A stretch of 64,000 nt of DNA from Pseudomonadota bacterium. GTDB lineage: Bacteria > Pseudomonadota > Gammaproteobacteria > Ga0077536. Under the pieces are notes generated by a model. The model was not told where the DNA came from, did not search any database, and saw only the letters and a program-made list of their open reading frames with translations. A program made the position numbers and the translations under genes. The first letter of the stretch is position 1; every line of letters begins with the position of its first letter. The stretch spans positions 62,001 to 126,000 of the forward strand of contig JADJYF010000002.1 of assembly GCA_016719885.1 (NCBI GenBank). The letters are read 5' to 3'. Shown here piece after piece: positions 38,445 to 47,184 of this stretch.

Positions 38445-38983
38445 ATGAGTTCTATCGACACAGCCGACGAAGCACCGCAGGCCACGGATTATCGCGACGA
38501 TATCCAGGCCGCGAGCGCTGCGTTACGCAACACCATTGCCGAGACCGAGGGGCCGTTGCCGCCGGCATGGGTGGTGGAATTCATGCTGCGCAGCTGGCGC
38601 CGCTACCTGGTGCTGGTGCACCACGACAACGGGCCTAGTAGTGCGGCCTGGGCGCGCGCCATCGATTGCACACGCCGCCTGTTGCAGAGCATCGTGCCAA
38701 CCGAGTCGCCGGAGAAGCGCGCGCAATTGGTGCGCGAACTGCCGCGCCTCGTCACCGACGTCAAAATTGCCATCGACAAGGCCCAGGTCGAAGCGCAGGA
38801 GCGCGACACTTCCTCGACCAGCTCAAGCTCCTGCACATGAGCCTCTTGAAGCTGGAGCACATGCCGGCCGATGCCGGCACGGATTTCTCCGATACCGTCA
38901 CCATGGATGTCCGCGACCCGCGCTACCGCGCGTTGCTCGACCGCCTGGACGGCGCCGACAGCGTCGAACACATCGAAATGTAG
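38445..38983 (+). CDS. DUF1631-like protein fragment, frameshifted
   Basis: The first frame runs from ATG 38445 (MSSIDTADEAPQATDYRDD) through PPAWVVEFMLRSWRRYLVLVHHDNG and LLQSIVPTESPEKRAQLVRELPRLVTDVK. At about 38810 the frame breaks. Adding one T gives RDTFLDQLKLLHMSLLKLEHMP and continues to the stop at 38983, about 179 residues in total. The W...WRxYL, LLxSIxP and LPxL...FL..L..LH pattern resembles the middle of large DUF1631 proteins, so this is a short homolog or a remnant. The 247 bases between bdhA and this gene hold nothing I can support. Confidence 0.55.
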
Positions 38984-38992
38984 GTGCGGTTT

Positions 38993-39065
38993 TGTGGGTC
39001 AGACTTCAGTCTGACACCGCCAGTCGCTGCCTAAGTTCTGATGTCAGACTGAAGTCTGACCCACA
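38993..39065. repeat. Perfect 24-bp inverted repeat of the GTGGGTCAGACTTCAG family
   Basis: The arms 38993-39016 and 39042-39065 are exact reverse complements around a 25-base spacer. Each arm also holds the internal palindrome GTCAGACT-TC-AGTCTGAC. The element separates the convergent DUF1631-like gene (ends 38983) and the vWA gene (ends 39069), so a bidirectional terminator role is plausible. Related elements are at 16175-16344, 61044-61114 and 63707-63791. Confidence 0.85.
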
Positions 39066-39068
39066 CGC

Positions 39069-40445
39069 TCAAATCGCCGTGCGCGCGATTTCGCTCACCA
39101 CTCTTTCCAGGTGCTTCAAGGTGCGGCAGCTCTCGACCTTGTCGCAGGCCGCGCCCAGTTTCTGCATTTCCGAATCACCCGAATTCCAGAACGCCATCGG
39201 TTCCGGGTTCAGCCACAGCACGCGGCGTGCGCGTTCGTGGATGCGGCGCAGCGAGCGTTCGCCGGCATCGCCGTAGTTGGAGCGCGCGTCGCCGAGGATG
39301 ATGACGGTGGTGCGCTGGTCGATGTCGGCAAGGGTCAGGCGTTCTAGTTCAGCCAGCGCGCCGCCGTAGTCGGTCGAGCCCATGCCGTAGGTGTTGATGG
39401 TTTCCACCACCGCGTCTTCCACCGGCTTGGATTCGAACAGGCCGGTCACTTCTCCGAGATGGCTGGAGAACGCGAAGGCCCGCACCTTGGGCAGCACCTC
39501 GGCGACGCTGTACAGGAACAAGAGCAGGAAGCGCGCGACCTGCGCCACCGAGCCCGACACGTCACACACCGCGATGACCTTGGGCCGGTCCACGCGCACC
39601 CGTTTCCACACCGTGTCGAACAGCAGGCCGTCGTACTCGATGTTCTTGCGGATGGTGTGACGCACATCGAGCTGGCCGCGCTTCGACACGTGACGGCGGC
39701 GCGAATGCAGGGACACCAGGCGCTTGGCGAGCTTGCGCACCAGTTCCTGCATGACCTTGAAGTCACGGATCTCGATGCGCGCCAATGGCGTTTTCTGCAG
39801 TACTTCCTCGCGCAGCTTGGGCCAGGCGTTGGCGGTGTACATCAGCATCTGGCGGTCGACGAGCCCGGCGACGTTCTCGACCAGGCGCGCCTTCTGTTCC
39901 TTGAGGCGCAGCGCGCGCGGGTCGTCGTCGTTGGCCTTCAGCAGCGCGAACAGGAGATCGTCCAGCGGCTCGATGCCCATGTCCTCGAGGATGCGGCGAA
40001 TGTACATGCCGCGCTGGGTGAACAGGCGGATGTTCTGCAGCTGCACGTTGCGCGCGGCGCTGGCCAGCGCCTGTTGCAGGGCCGGGCCGTCGCCGCGCTC
40101 GAGCATGGCGGCAAGTCCACCGTCGCCGCCGCCACCGCTGCCGCCCTGGCCACCGTCTTCGCCCGGCGCGCCCTCGCGCTGGTCATCGCCGGTGGCCTGC
40201 TCGTCGCCCGGCGCGCTGTCGCCGGCGAGATCTTCGAACGTGAAGAAACGTTCGAAGCAGTCGTTGAAACGCGACTTGTCGTCGGGCGTCTTGGCCAGCA
40301 CCTGGCCGAGCGCTTCCTTGATCAGCGTGCGATGCTCGAAGCCCACCAGCGCCAGCGCCGCCGCCGCGTCGATGCTTTCGGCGGTCGATACGCGCACATC
40401 GCTGGCGCGCAGCGCCTTGATGAAATTGGACAGCACCTGGGTCAC
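39069..40445 (-). CDS. VWA-domain protein, CoxE-like, partner of MoxR ATPase
   Basis: 458 residues from a GTG at 40443-40445 that overlaps the MoxR stop (GTGA). A helical N-terminus with a Gly/Asp-rich low-complexity stretch (about 80-110) precedes a C-terminal VWA domain. The MIDAS motif is DVSGSVA, with a later STDYGGAL and the Asp of ILGDARSN. MoxR-VWA pairs act as chaperones for assembly of metal enzymes or protein complexes (as with CoxD/CoxE). No client enzyme is evident next to them. A longer open frame upstream lies inside moxR and is not coding. Confidence 0.88.
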   Translation of the reverse strand: MTQVLSNFIKALRASDVRVSTAESIDAAAALALVGFEHRTLIKEALGQVLAKTPDDKSRFNDCFERFFTFEDLAGDSAPGDEQATGDDQREGAPGEDGGQGGSGGGGDGGLAAMLERGDGPALQQALASAARNVQLQNIRLFTQRGMYIRRILEDMGIEPLDDLLFALLKANDDDPRALRLKEQKARLVENVAGLVDRQMLMYTANAWPKLREEVLQKTPLARIEIRDFKVMQELVRKLAKRLVSLHSRRRHVSKRGQLDVRHTIRKNIEYDGLLFDTVWKRVRVDRPKVIAVCDVSGSVAQVARFLLLFLYSVAEVLPKVRAFAFSSHLGEVTGLFESKPVEDAVVETINTYGMGSTDYGGALAELERLTLADIDQRTTVIILGDARSNYGDAGERSLRRIHERARRVLWLNPEPMAFWNSGDSEMQKLGAACDKVESCRTLKHLERVVSEIARTAI

Positions 40446-41389
40446 GCGTTCTTCGCCGCCTGACGGGTCAGTGCCGGCACCTCGGCGTCGACGTGCTCGA
40501 TGTCGTCCTGGAATTTGAGCAGCACGTTCAGGGTCTGGCGCACCAGTGCCGGCTCGAGTTCGGCGGCGTGCAGCAACAACAGCGTGCGCGCCCAGTCGAT
40601 GGTCTCGCTGACCGCCGGCACTTTCTTCAGATCGAGTCCACGCAGGCTCTGCACGAAGGCCACCAGCTGCGTGCGCAGGCCGGCCTCCAGCGCCGGTACA
40701 CGCGATTCGATGATGCGCTGTTCGAGCTTGGCGTCCGGGAAGGGGATGTAGAGATGCAGGCAGCGGCGCTTCAAGGCATCGCCGATCTCGCGCGTGTTGT
40801 TCGAGGTCAGGAACACCACCGGCGGCTGCTTGGCCTTGACCGTGCCAATCTCCGGGATCGAAATCTGGTAGTCCTGCAGGAGCTCGAGCAGGAAGGCCTC
40901 GAACTCCTGGTCGGACTTGTCGATTTCGTCGATCAGGAGCACCGCGCCCTGTGGCGCCCACAGCGCTTTCAACAGCGGCCGCGGCTCGAGGAATTCCTCG
41001 TTGAAGAAGGTGTCGTCAAATTCATGCAGGCGCGCGATGGATTCCTTCAGACCCTGCGCGCCCTGCATGAGGTCGCCGAGCTTTTCCTTCAGCACCTGGG
41101 TGTAGAGCAGCTGCTTGCCGTACTTCCATTCGTACAGGGCCTTCGATTCGTCCAGGCCCTCGTAGCACTGCAGGCGGATGAGCGGCTTGTCGAGCAGCTT
41201 GGCGGTGGCATTCGCCAACTCGGTCTTGCCGACGCCGGGCGGTCCTTCGACCAGGATGGGCTTGGACAGGGCCTGCGCGATGTAGACGCAGGTCGCGATG
41301 GCGTCGCTGGCGATATAGCCTGAACTTTGGAAGCCGCGTTGAATGTCGGCAAGCGCCGCGAGGGCGGCAGTGGGGTTGGCGGTGCTCAC
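40442..41389 (-). CDS. MoxR-family AAA+ ATPase
   Basis: 315 residues from GTG 41387-41389, with AGGA upstream. Walker A is EGPPGVGKTE, Walker B is VLLIDEIDKSD and sensor 1 is FLTSNNTREIGDALKRRC. The segment EFLEPRPLLKALWAPQGAV is typical of the CoxD/RavA-like MoxR branch. It is coupled to the VWA gene by a GTGA overlap, as expected of a chaperone pair. Directly upstream lies the MITE-like hairpin at 41429-41513. Confidence 0.92.
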   Translation of the reverse strand: MSTANPTAALAALADIQRGFQSSGYIASDAIATCVYIAQALSKPILVEGPPGVGKTELANATAKLLDKPLIRLQCYEGLDESKALYEWKYGKQLLYTQVLKEKLGDLMQGAQGLKESIARLHEFDDTFFNEEFLEPRPLLKALWAPQGAVLLIDEIDKSDQEFEAFLLELLQDYQISIPEIGTVKAKQPPVVFLTSNNTREIGDALKRRCLHLYIPFPDAKLEQRIIESRVPALEAGLRTQLVAFVQSLRGLDLKKVPAVSETIDWARTLLLLHAAELEPALVRQTLNVLLKFQDDIEHVDAEVPALTRQAAKNA

Positions 41390-41428
41390 GTGGTGGGTCC
41401 TGTGTCCTTCAATCTGTGGTCGTGTGTG

Positions 41429-41513
41429 TCGAGGAAACTCTGATTATGCTACGGTCGCTGCTCGGGCGCTGGTGCGCGAGCATGCTCGCTATGCTTAATC
41501 AGAGCTTCCTCGA
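41429..41513. repeat. MITE-like hairpin element
   Basis: The ends TCGAGGAAACTCTGATTATGC and GCTTAATCAGAGCTTCCTCGA pair with two mismatches, forming an 85-base hairpin. Inside is the palindrome GCGAGCATGCTCGC. The right 37 bases recur at 16293-16329 with two differences. No open reading frame is present. It sits between MOSC (stop at 41515) and moxR (start at 41389). Confidence 0.65.
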
Positions 41514-41514
41514 G

Positions 41515-42189
41515 TCATGTATGGCGCAGCAGCCACTCGAGGCGGCTGCGCAGTCGTTTGAGCCATTCGCCGCCCAGCACCTCCATGGCGGCCAGGCGCT
41601 CGAGCCGCGCCAGCGGCGGCCGCGCTTCGCGCAGCGTGGCGTGGAAGTCGGCCAGGCTGATGGCTTCGGGCTGTCGTTCGAGCAGCGTCAGGCTGGCGCC
41701 CGCGCGCACCGTGCCTTCCTCGAGCACGCGGAAGTACCAGCCGCAACAACCTTGCTGTTCGATGTACCTGGCCAGTCCGTCGACGCCGTAGCGCCGGTCT
41801 ATCTTGCCGCACGGACGGCGCGGCTGGGTGACCTGGATGCGCGCCGCGTCAAAGCGGTAGACGTCGCCCAGGCACACCGTGTCCTCGGTCATGCCGAGGC
41901 TGGCGATATTCTCGCCGATGGAACCCGGCGCGAGCAGTTCCCCGATCGCGGGGAAGGCCGCGGCGAGCCGCACATAATGCTCGCTCGGAAACTGGTGCAG
42001 GGCCTTGTCCGGGCCGCCGTGCAGGCGCCGGTCGGCCTGGGCATCGCCGGCCAGGCCCAGGGCGCCGAGGCGCACCTCGCCGGCCAGCGCGCGCTTGATG
42101 ATGGCGCTCGGCCGTCCGCCGGCCAGCGGCGCGACGCCGCCGGCATACAGACCGAGCACGGCGGTGGGCAGGTCGTGAAGCGCGGGCAT
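41515..42189 (-). CDS. MOSC-domain protein (YiiM-like)
   Basis: 224 residues from ATG 42187-42189. The MOSC features are LGLAGDAQADRRLHGGPDKALHQFPSEHY, GSIGENI and the conserved Cys in QPRRPCGKI. YiiM-type MOSC proteins bind molybdenum cofactor and reduce N-hydroxylated substrates. The C-terminal helical segment (ARLERLAAMEVLGGEWLKRL) is also found in the YiiM branch. The gene is divergent from the HAD gene. Confidence 0.9.
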   Translation of the reverse strand: MPALHDLPTAVLGLYAGGVAPLAGGRPSAIIKRALAGEVRLGALGLAGDAQADRRLHGGPDKALHQFPSEHYVRLAAAFPAIGELLAPGSIGENIASLGMTEDTVCLGDVYRFDAARIQVTQPRRPCGKIDRRYGVDGLARYIEQQGCCGWYFRVLEEGTVRAGASLTLLERQPEAISLADFHATLREARPPLARLERLAAMEVLGGEWLKRLRSRLEWLLRHT

Positions 42190-42258
42190 ACGACAGCATA
42201 CCCGCAAGCACGCAATCTGCGAAAATGCCCGGCTTGTGTTTCCGGCATCGAGGTCAGC

Positions 42259-42906
42259 ATGGGTTTCAAGGCAGTGTTATGGGATTTTGGCGGCGTCATC
42301 ACCACCTCGCCCTTCGACAACTTCAATCGCTACGAGGCCGCGCGCGGCCTGCCGCTCGATTTCATCCGCGGCGTCAATGCGCTCAATCACCATGACAATG
42401 CCTGGGCGCGTTTCGAGTCGAGTCGCTGCTCGGTCGAGGAATTCGACGTGCTGTTCGCGGCCGAGACCGCCGCCGCCGGTCACGAGATCCGCGGCCGGGA
42501 AGTCATCGGCCTGTTGGGCGGCGATGTGCGGCCGCGCATGGTGAAAGTGCTGACGCGCTGCAAGGCCGACTACCGCGTCGCCTGCCTGACCAACAATGCC
42601 AATGCCGGCCAGGGCACCGGCATGTCCAGCACCGATCAGCAGGCCGCGGACGTCAAGGCGGTGATGAAGCTGTTCGATGTCATCATCGAATCGAGCAAGG
42701 AAGGCATACGCAAGCCCGATCCGCGCATCTACCAGATGGCCTGCGAGCGTATCGGCGTGACGCCGGACGCGATCGTGTATCTCGACGACCTCGGTATCAA
42801 TCTCAAGCCGGCGCGCGACATGGGCATGACCACCATCAAGGTCACGTCCGAACAGCAGGCCATCGACGACCTGGGTCGCATCCTCGGTATCGATTTCGGC
42901 GTGTGA
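42259..42906 (+). CDS. HAD-superfamily hydrolase
   Basis: 215 residues from ATG 42259. Motif I is LWDFGGVITT with nucleophile Asp9 and Gly in place of the second Asp. Motif II is CLTNN, motif III is the Lys in SSKEGIRKPDPRIY and motif IV is YLDDLGINLKPA. This resembles the N-terminal phosphatase domain of epoxide hydrolases and haloacid dehalogenase-like subfamily IA. The substrate is unknown. It is convergent with the small zinc-finger gene. Confidence 0.85.
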   Translation: MGFKAVLWDFGGVITTSPFDNFNRYEAARGLPLDFIRGVNALNHHDNAWARFESSRCSVEEFDVLFAAETAAAGHEIRGREVIGLLGGDVRPRMVKVLTRCKADYRVACLTNNANAGQGTGMSSTDQQAADVKAVMKLFDVIIESSKEGIRKPDPRIYQMACERIGVTPDAIVYLDDLGINLKPARDMGMTTIKVTSEQQAIDDLGRILGIDFGV

Positions 42907-42922
42907 GGCCGCGCCGCGGCGC

Positions 42923-43141
42923 TCACGCCGGGTCGCCGGCGCCCTTGCCGAGCTGCTGGCGCGCCGTGGCCACGCAGTGGTCGCAGATGTTGCCCTTGGG
43001 GCCGGCGACGAGATGGCGGTATTCGCCCTTGCCGCGGCCGCAAAAGGAACACAGCGGCGGTACGCCCTTGAAGATCGCCGCCGCCGGCGTGGCGTCCAGA
43101 CGCTGGGCGCCGGGCGGCGAGGGCTCGTCGTTGTCGTTCAT
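42923..43141 (-). CDS. Stand-alone ClpX-type zinc-finger protein (72 aa)
   Basis: Cys31-x2-Cys34 (LCSFCGRGKGEYRHLVAGP) and Cys53-x2-Cys56 (ICDHCVATARQQL) reproduce the treble-clef zinc-binding domain that begins ClpX, including GPxxxICDxCV. The ATPase is entirely absent. The short N-terminus (MNDNDEPSPPGAQRLDATPA) is disordered-looking. In ClpX this domain binds adaptors and substrates, so the protein might dimerise with ClpX or compete for adaptors; that is inference. The neighbours (HAD hydrolase and TPR protein) give no hint. Confidence 0.8.
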   Translation of the reverse strand: MNDNDEPSPPGAQRLDATPAAAIFKGVPPLCSFCGRGKGEYRHLVAGPKGNICDHCVATARQQLGKGAGDPA

Positions 43142-43172
43142 GGGCCGCGCCTGTGCTTGATGGATGTGCGCT

Positions 43173-43910
43173 TCAGGCCTGGCATTCGCGGCGGGCCTGG
43201 TTCACCCACTCGCGATAGAGCGTGTTGTAGTGCTTGCCGGCAGTCTTGCTGCGCGCCACAACCGCTTCGTAGAGGGCACGCGCCTCGTCGTCGTGACCTT
43301 GCGCCTTCAACAGCATGGCAAGCCGGCAACTCGGTTCGGGGCCGGCGGCATAGCCGACCAGTGCGCGGAACTCGTCGATGGCTTCGTCGACGCGCCCCAG
43401 CTCCTGCAGCGCGCGCGCATACAGGAGGTGGCCGTCCTGGGTGGTCTTGCCCGGATTGACGCGCTTGAAGTCGTCGAGCGCACGCAGCGTGCCGGCGAAT
43501 TCACCGAGACCGAAATGCGCCTCGGCAAGGCCGAACAGCAGATCGGGATCGTCGCTGTGCACACCAGACAGGGAACGTTCGAACAGTTCCTTGGCTTCGG
43601 CGTGATTGCCGCGCGCCAGGTGCTGCTGGGCCAGCGCCAGGGCGTTCTGCGCGGTGCGCGCCACGGCGTATTGCTCGGTCGCCTCGCGCAGCGCCTTGTC
43701 CGGATCCACGGCGTGGGCGAGGCTGCGCTGGGCGGACTTCGCGGCGCGCGTGTTGGTCAGCCCGGGCAGCAGCTCGATGATGAAATAGGCCAGCGCGCCG
43801 ATCAGCGGGAAGAACAGCACGATGAACACCCAGGTGGTGTTGCGTCCGGTCTTGATGATGTGCACGACCAGCGCCAGCTGCACGATGATGGAAAGGACGA
43901 CCAAGGGCAC
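43173..43910 (-). CDS. Membrane-anchored TPR protein with PLDc_N-like N-terminus
   Basis: 245 residues from GTG 43908-43910, preceded by GAGG. Two adjacent hydrophobic helices (VVLSIIVQLALVVHIIKTG and WVFIVLFFPLIGALAYFIIELLPG) match the N-terminal anchor of cardiolipin-synthase-like PLDc_N proteins. A soluble region with TPR units follows (LAQQHLARGNHAEAKELFERSL, LLFGLAEAHFGLGEFAGTLRALDDF, YARALQELGRVDEAIDEF). It probably scaffolds proteins at the inner membrane. The longer upstream frame is Arg-rich and lacks a ribosome-binding site. Confidence 0.75.
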   Translation of the reverse strand: MPLVVLSIIVQLALVVHIIKTGRNTTWVFIVLFFPLIGALAYFIIELLPGLTNTRAAKSAQRSLAHAVDPDKALREATEQYAVARTAQNALALAQQHLARGNHAEAKELFERSLSGVHSDDPDLLFGLAEAHFGLGEFAGTLRALDDFKRVNPGKTTQDGHLLYARALQELGRVDEAIDEFRALVGYAAGPEPSCRLAMLLKAQGHDDEARALYEAVVARSKTAGKHYNTLYREWVNQARRECQA

Positions 43911-44063
43911 GCTGCACACCTCGCGGGCAGTGACGAAACAATGATGGCGGACGCCGTCGGCGCGCGCCTCACGAGTATACGGGGCGTGCGGGCTCGCGGG
44001 TGAATCGCGGCGCCGACGCGTGGCGGCGCGAACCAGCCACGCCAGCGCGCGCGGGGCCGTCAC

Positions 44064-44741
44064 TCAGGCCTGGCCTGGCGCGAACGCGCCGCTGGCCAGG
44101 AAGCGCAGCACCGCCTCGATGACCGCGTCGTTGCGCATGATGAAGGGGTGGGAAACGGGCACGCACAGGAAATCGCTCATGCCCTCGACGCGTGTGCGCT
44201 CGACGGACACCTTGCCGTCGTTGGGTGACGGCAGGGCGGTGGAGAGCAGGGGATTGATGCTGCGCGTGCCGGCGATCACGCCCACCGGGTAAGTCACCGC
44301 GCCGAGCCGCAAGGGCACGCTGTCCGCGCGCGTGCCGAGCTCGGCGCCGGCCGGGCCGTTGATGAAATGAAAGCCCGGCAGGCGACCGAAGCGGTCGACC
44401 ACCTCGCTGCCCTGGTTGGGCGGCGCGAGCATGACCACGCGCCCCAGCCGCTCGACGCGATGCCGCGCGAGATGGTGCCGCACCAGCACGCCGCCCAGCG
44501 AGTGCGTGACGAAATGGATCTGGCGGGGCGAGCGCGCCCGGCAGCGGGCAAGGGCGCCGCCCACCGCCATGTCAGCCAGCGCGGCGATGCCGTGGCGGCG
44601 CGACGGGTAGCTGAGGTTGTCGACCATGTAACCCTGCGCGGCGAGACACGCTTCGAGCTTGCGCATGGAGCGCGCGCTGCGCGCGAGGCCGTGCAGCAGC
44701 ACCACGCAGTCGCGGGCGGGCGGGGCGGGTTCGCAATCCAT
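44064..44741 (-). CDS. Alpha/beta-hydrolase, lipase/PGAP1-like
   Basis: About 225 residues from ATG 44739-44741; the ribosome-binding site is weak and the frame is open further upstream to 44906. The oxyanion HG is in VVLLHGLARSARSM. The nucleophile Ser is in FVTHSLGGVLVRHH, the acid is probably in LPSPNDGKVSVE, and the catalytic His is in CVPVSHPFIM. It resembles small esterases and lipases acting on lipid or ester substrates. It is divergent from the integron integrase across 171 bp. Confidence 0.82.
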   Translation of the reverse strand: MDCEPAPPARDCVVLLHGLARSARSMRKLEACLAAQGYMVDNLSYPSRRHGIAALADMAVGGALARCRARSPRQIHFVTHSLGGVLVRHHLARHRVERLGRVVMLAPPNQGSEVVDRFGRLPGFHFINGPAGAELGTRADSVPLRLGAVTYPVGVIAGTRSINPLLSTALPSPNDGKVSVERTRVEGMSDFLCVPVSHPFIMRNDAVIEAVLRFLASGAFAPGQA

Positions 44742-44912
44742 GGCAGGCTGGGGGGCGATGAGCTGTCGATGAGCGTGTTGCAAGGCGCCATCTTGCGGCG
44801 GGTCGGCGCCGTCGGCAACGAGCGCGGGCGGGCTGCGCCGTCGACACGATTGCACGGCCGGGACGGCATCGGTTAGCGTTGTCGGCGGACGCATCATCGG
44901 AGGCACAAGGAC

Positions 44913-45908
44913 GTGGCTTCATCTTCCGCATTTCTCGATCGCGTGCGCGCCGCGGTGCGCGTACGTCATTACAGCATGCGCACCGAACAGACCTACGTGT
45001 ACTGGGTGCGACGCTTCATCCACTTCCACCAGCGTCGCCATCCCGAGCAGATGAGCGAACGCGAGGTGGCGGCCTTCCTGTCGGACCTCGCGCTCAACGC
45101 GCAGGTGGCGCCCGCCACCCAGAACCAGGCGTTGAACGCGCTGGTGTTCCTCTACGGCGTGGTGCTCGAGCGACCGCTGGGCGATCTCGCCGGCGTGGTG
45201 CGGGCCAAGGACAAGCAGCGCCTGCCGGTGGTGCTGTCGGTGGAGGAGGTGGCGAGGGTGCTCGCGCAATTGCCGGACCGCGTGTGGCTGCCGGCCTGTC
45301 TGCAATACGGCTCGGGTCTGCGCCTCATGGAGAGCGTGCGCCTGCGCGTCAAGGATCTCGATTTCGAACATCGCGCCGTGCTGGTGCGCGATGGCAAGGG
45401 CGGCAAGGATCGGGTGGTGACCTTGCCCGATGAATTGAGCGGGCCGCTCGAGCGCCATCTCGCCGCGCGCAGAACGCTGTTCGAACGCGATCGCGCCGAG
45501 GGCAACGCCGCCGCGTGGTTGCCCCATGCCTTGGCGCGCAAGTATCCGGCCGCGCCCCAGGAATGGGGCTGGCAATACGTGTTTGCCGCCGACCAGGTGA
45601 CGACCGATCCGCGCAGCGGCCTGCGCTATCGTCATCACCTCGACGAACAAAGGGTGCAGCGCGCGGTGCGACGCGCGGTGGTGGGCGCGAGGATTGCCAA
45701 GCCTGCGAGCTGCCACAGCCTGCGCCATTCTTTCGCCACCCACCTCTTGGAACGCGGCGCCGACATACGCACCGTGCAGGAACAGCTCGGACACCGCGAC
45801 ATCCGTACCACGCAGATCTACACCCATGTGCTCAAACGCGGCGGCCTCGCGGTCAAGAGTCCCTTGGCCGCGGTACTGGCGCTGCGCGTCGACGAGCAAA
45901 GCCGCTGA
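44913..45908 (+). CDS. intI: Integron integrase IntI (tyrosine recombinase)
   Basis: 331 residues from GTG 44913, with GGAGG and AAGG upstream. The N-terminal SAM-like domain ([22 protein letters not shown]) and catalytic residues Arg137 (SGLRLMES), Lys162/165 (GKGGKDR), His268, Arg271 ([13 protein letters not shown]), His294 and Tyr303 are intact. The extra segment [20 protein letters not shown] (208-226) is the patch found only in integron integrases. It catalyses attI x attC recombination. Neither flank shows an attC-like GTTRRRY/RYYYAAC pair, so the integron appears to have no cassettes in this window. Confidence 0.93.
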   Translation: MASSSAFLDRVRAAVRVRHYSMRTEQTYVYWVRRFIHFHQRRHPEQMSEREVAAFLSDLALNAQVAPATQNQALNALVFLYGVVLERPLGDLAGVVRAKDKQRLPVVLSVEEVARVLAQLPDRVWLPACLQYGSGLRLMESVRLRVKDLDFEHRAVLVRDGKGGKDRVVTLPDELSGPLERHLAARRTLFERDRAEGNAAAWLPHALARKYPAAPQEWGWQYVFAADQVTTDPRSGLRYRHHLDEQRVQRAVRRAVVGARIAKPASCHSLRHSFATHLLERGADIRTVQEQLGHRDIRTTQIYTHVLKRGGLAVKSPLAAVLALRVDEQSR

Positions 45909-46020
45909 TGGCCGCGTTCCGGCCGGGGGGCGAGGTGCGATACGATGCCGGCTCGGCGCGGCCGGCGCTTGCCTGTGTCGCCGCGCCCGCGCCCATGTCT
46001 CACCACCAGCGGAGTGAATG

Positions 46021-47037
46021 ATGAAAATTGATACCTTCATGGCGCCCGGCGCGCCGGCCAGGATTGCAGCGCTGGCCAAGGAATACGACGCGCTTGGTTT
46101 TGATTGCATCTGGACTTTCGAAGCCATGAGCGATGCCTTCATTCCGCTTGCCCACGCGGCGGCCGCCGCGCCGCGTATCGAGATTGGCACCAACATCGCG
46201 GTGGCCTTCGCGCGCTCGCCGTTTTCCATGGCGCAGATAGCCTGGGACCTGCAGCGTGACTCCGGCGGTCGTTTTCATCTCGGCCTCGGCACCCAGGTGC
46301 GCGCCCATGTCGAGAAGCGTTTCTCCATGCCTTTCGATCAGCCGGCGGCGCGCGTCACCGATTACATCCGCTGCGTGCGCGCGATCTGGGACACTTTCCA
46401 GACCGGCGCGCGTCCCAACTACGAAGGGCCGTTCTATCGCTTCAAACTGATCAACGCGTTCTTCACGCCCGGACCCATCGAACACCCGAACATCCCGGTC
46501 TACCTGGCCGGCGTGAACACCGGCATGTGTCGCGCGGCGGGCGAGGTGGCCGACGGCTTCCACGTGCATCCGGTGCATACCGTCGAATACTTGCGCGAAG
46601 TGGTGTGCCCGACCATCGCCGAGGGCGCCCGCTCGGCGGGGCGCGATGCGTCGAAGATTGCCCTCTACGCGCCGGTCTTCATCATCACCGGCGAGACCCA
46701 GGCCGAGACCGATGCGATGGAACAGCTGGTGCGGCGCCAGATCTCGTTCTACGGCGCCACGCCGACCTATGCCAGCGTGTTTGAGCACCACGGTTACAAC
46801 GATCTCGGCCGCCAGTTGAACGGCCTGTTGCGCGAAGGCAAGCTCGACGACATGGCGGCCGCCATTCCGGCGCCATTGCTCGAGAAGATCTGCATCATCG
46901 ATGCGCCGGGCAACATCGGCAAACGCATACGCGAACGCTATGACGGCCTGCTCGACCGCGTCGCGCTGTATCGCTCCATGGGCGGCGACGGCGAGTTCAA
47001 CCGCTGGCGCGAACTCATCGACGCCGTGCACGCCTGA
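46021..47037 (+). CDS. LLM-class flavin/F420-dependent oxidoreductase
   Basis: 338 residues from ATG 46021 (GGAG six bases upstream; an ATG at 46018 is closer to it). The luciferase-like TIM barrel shows MKIDTFMAPG, DALGFDCIWTFEAMSDAFIPLA, IEIGTNIAVAFARSPFSMAQIAWDL, GRFHLGLGTQ and VYLAGVNTGMCRAAGEVADGF. Many members use F420 rather than FMN, which cannot be decided here. The substrate is unknown. It is upstream of hemN in the same direction, but 147 bp and an FNR box separate them. Confidence 0.88.
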   Translation: MKIDTFMAPGAPARIAALAKEYDALGFDCIWTFEAMSDAFIPLAHAAAAAPRIEIGTNIAVAFARSPFSMAQIAWDLQRDSGGRFHLGLGTQVRAHVEKRFSMPFDQPAARVTDYIRCVRAIWDTFQTGARPNYEGPFYRFKLINAFFTPGPIEHPNIPVYLAGVNTGMCRAAGEVADGFHVHPVHTVEYLREVVCPTIAEGARSAGRDASKIALYAPVFIITGETQAETDAMEQLVRRQISFYGATPTYASVFEHHGYNDLGRQLNGLLREGKLDDMAAAIPAPLLEKICIIDAPGNIGKRIRERYDGLLDRVALYRSMGGDGEFNRWRELIDAVHA

Positions 47038-47138
47038 GGCCTGGGCCGACGCTGTCAGCGCCTTGCCGGGCAGAGCGGGGCGCCGCACCCCAAGATATGG
47101 ACTATCCTGTATTCAGTTCCACAGCATGGCGGGCGGGC

Positions 47139-47152
47139 TTGACCTCGATCAA
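47139..47152 (+). promoter_or_regulatory. FNR/ANR-type box upstream of hemN
   Basis: TTGACCTCGATCAA matches the FNR/ANR consensus TTGAT-N4-ATCAA at nine of ten defined positions. Its centre lies about 40 bases before the hemN ATG. TATCAA at 47171-47176 could be the -10, which places the box close to the class II activation position and the start of the message almost at the ATG. Confidence 0.75.
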
Positions 47153-47184
47153 ACCCGCCGCCGCGGTCCGTATCAAAGTGAGCC

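Noticed and set aside
43911..44063. attC site between the TPR and hydrolase genes
   Set aside because: No GTTRRRY/RYYYAAC pair with suitable spacing could be found; the GC-rich complementary stretches lack the required ends.
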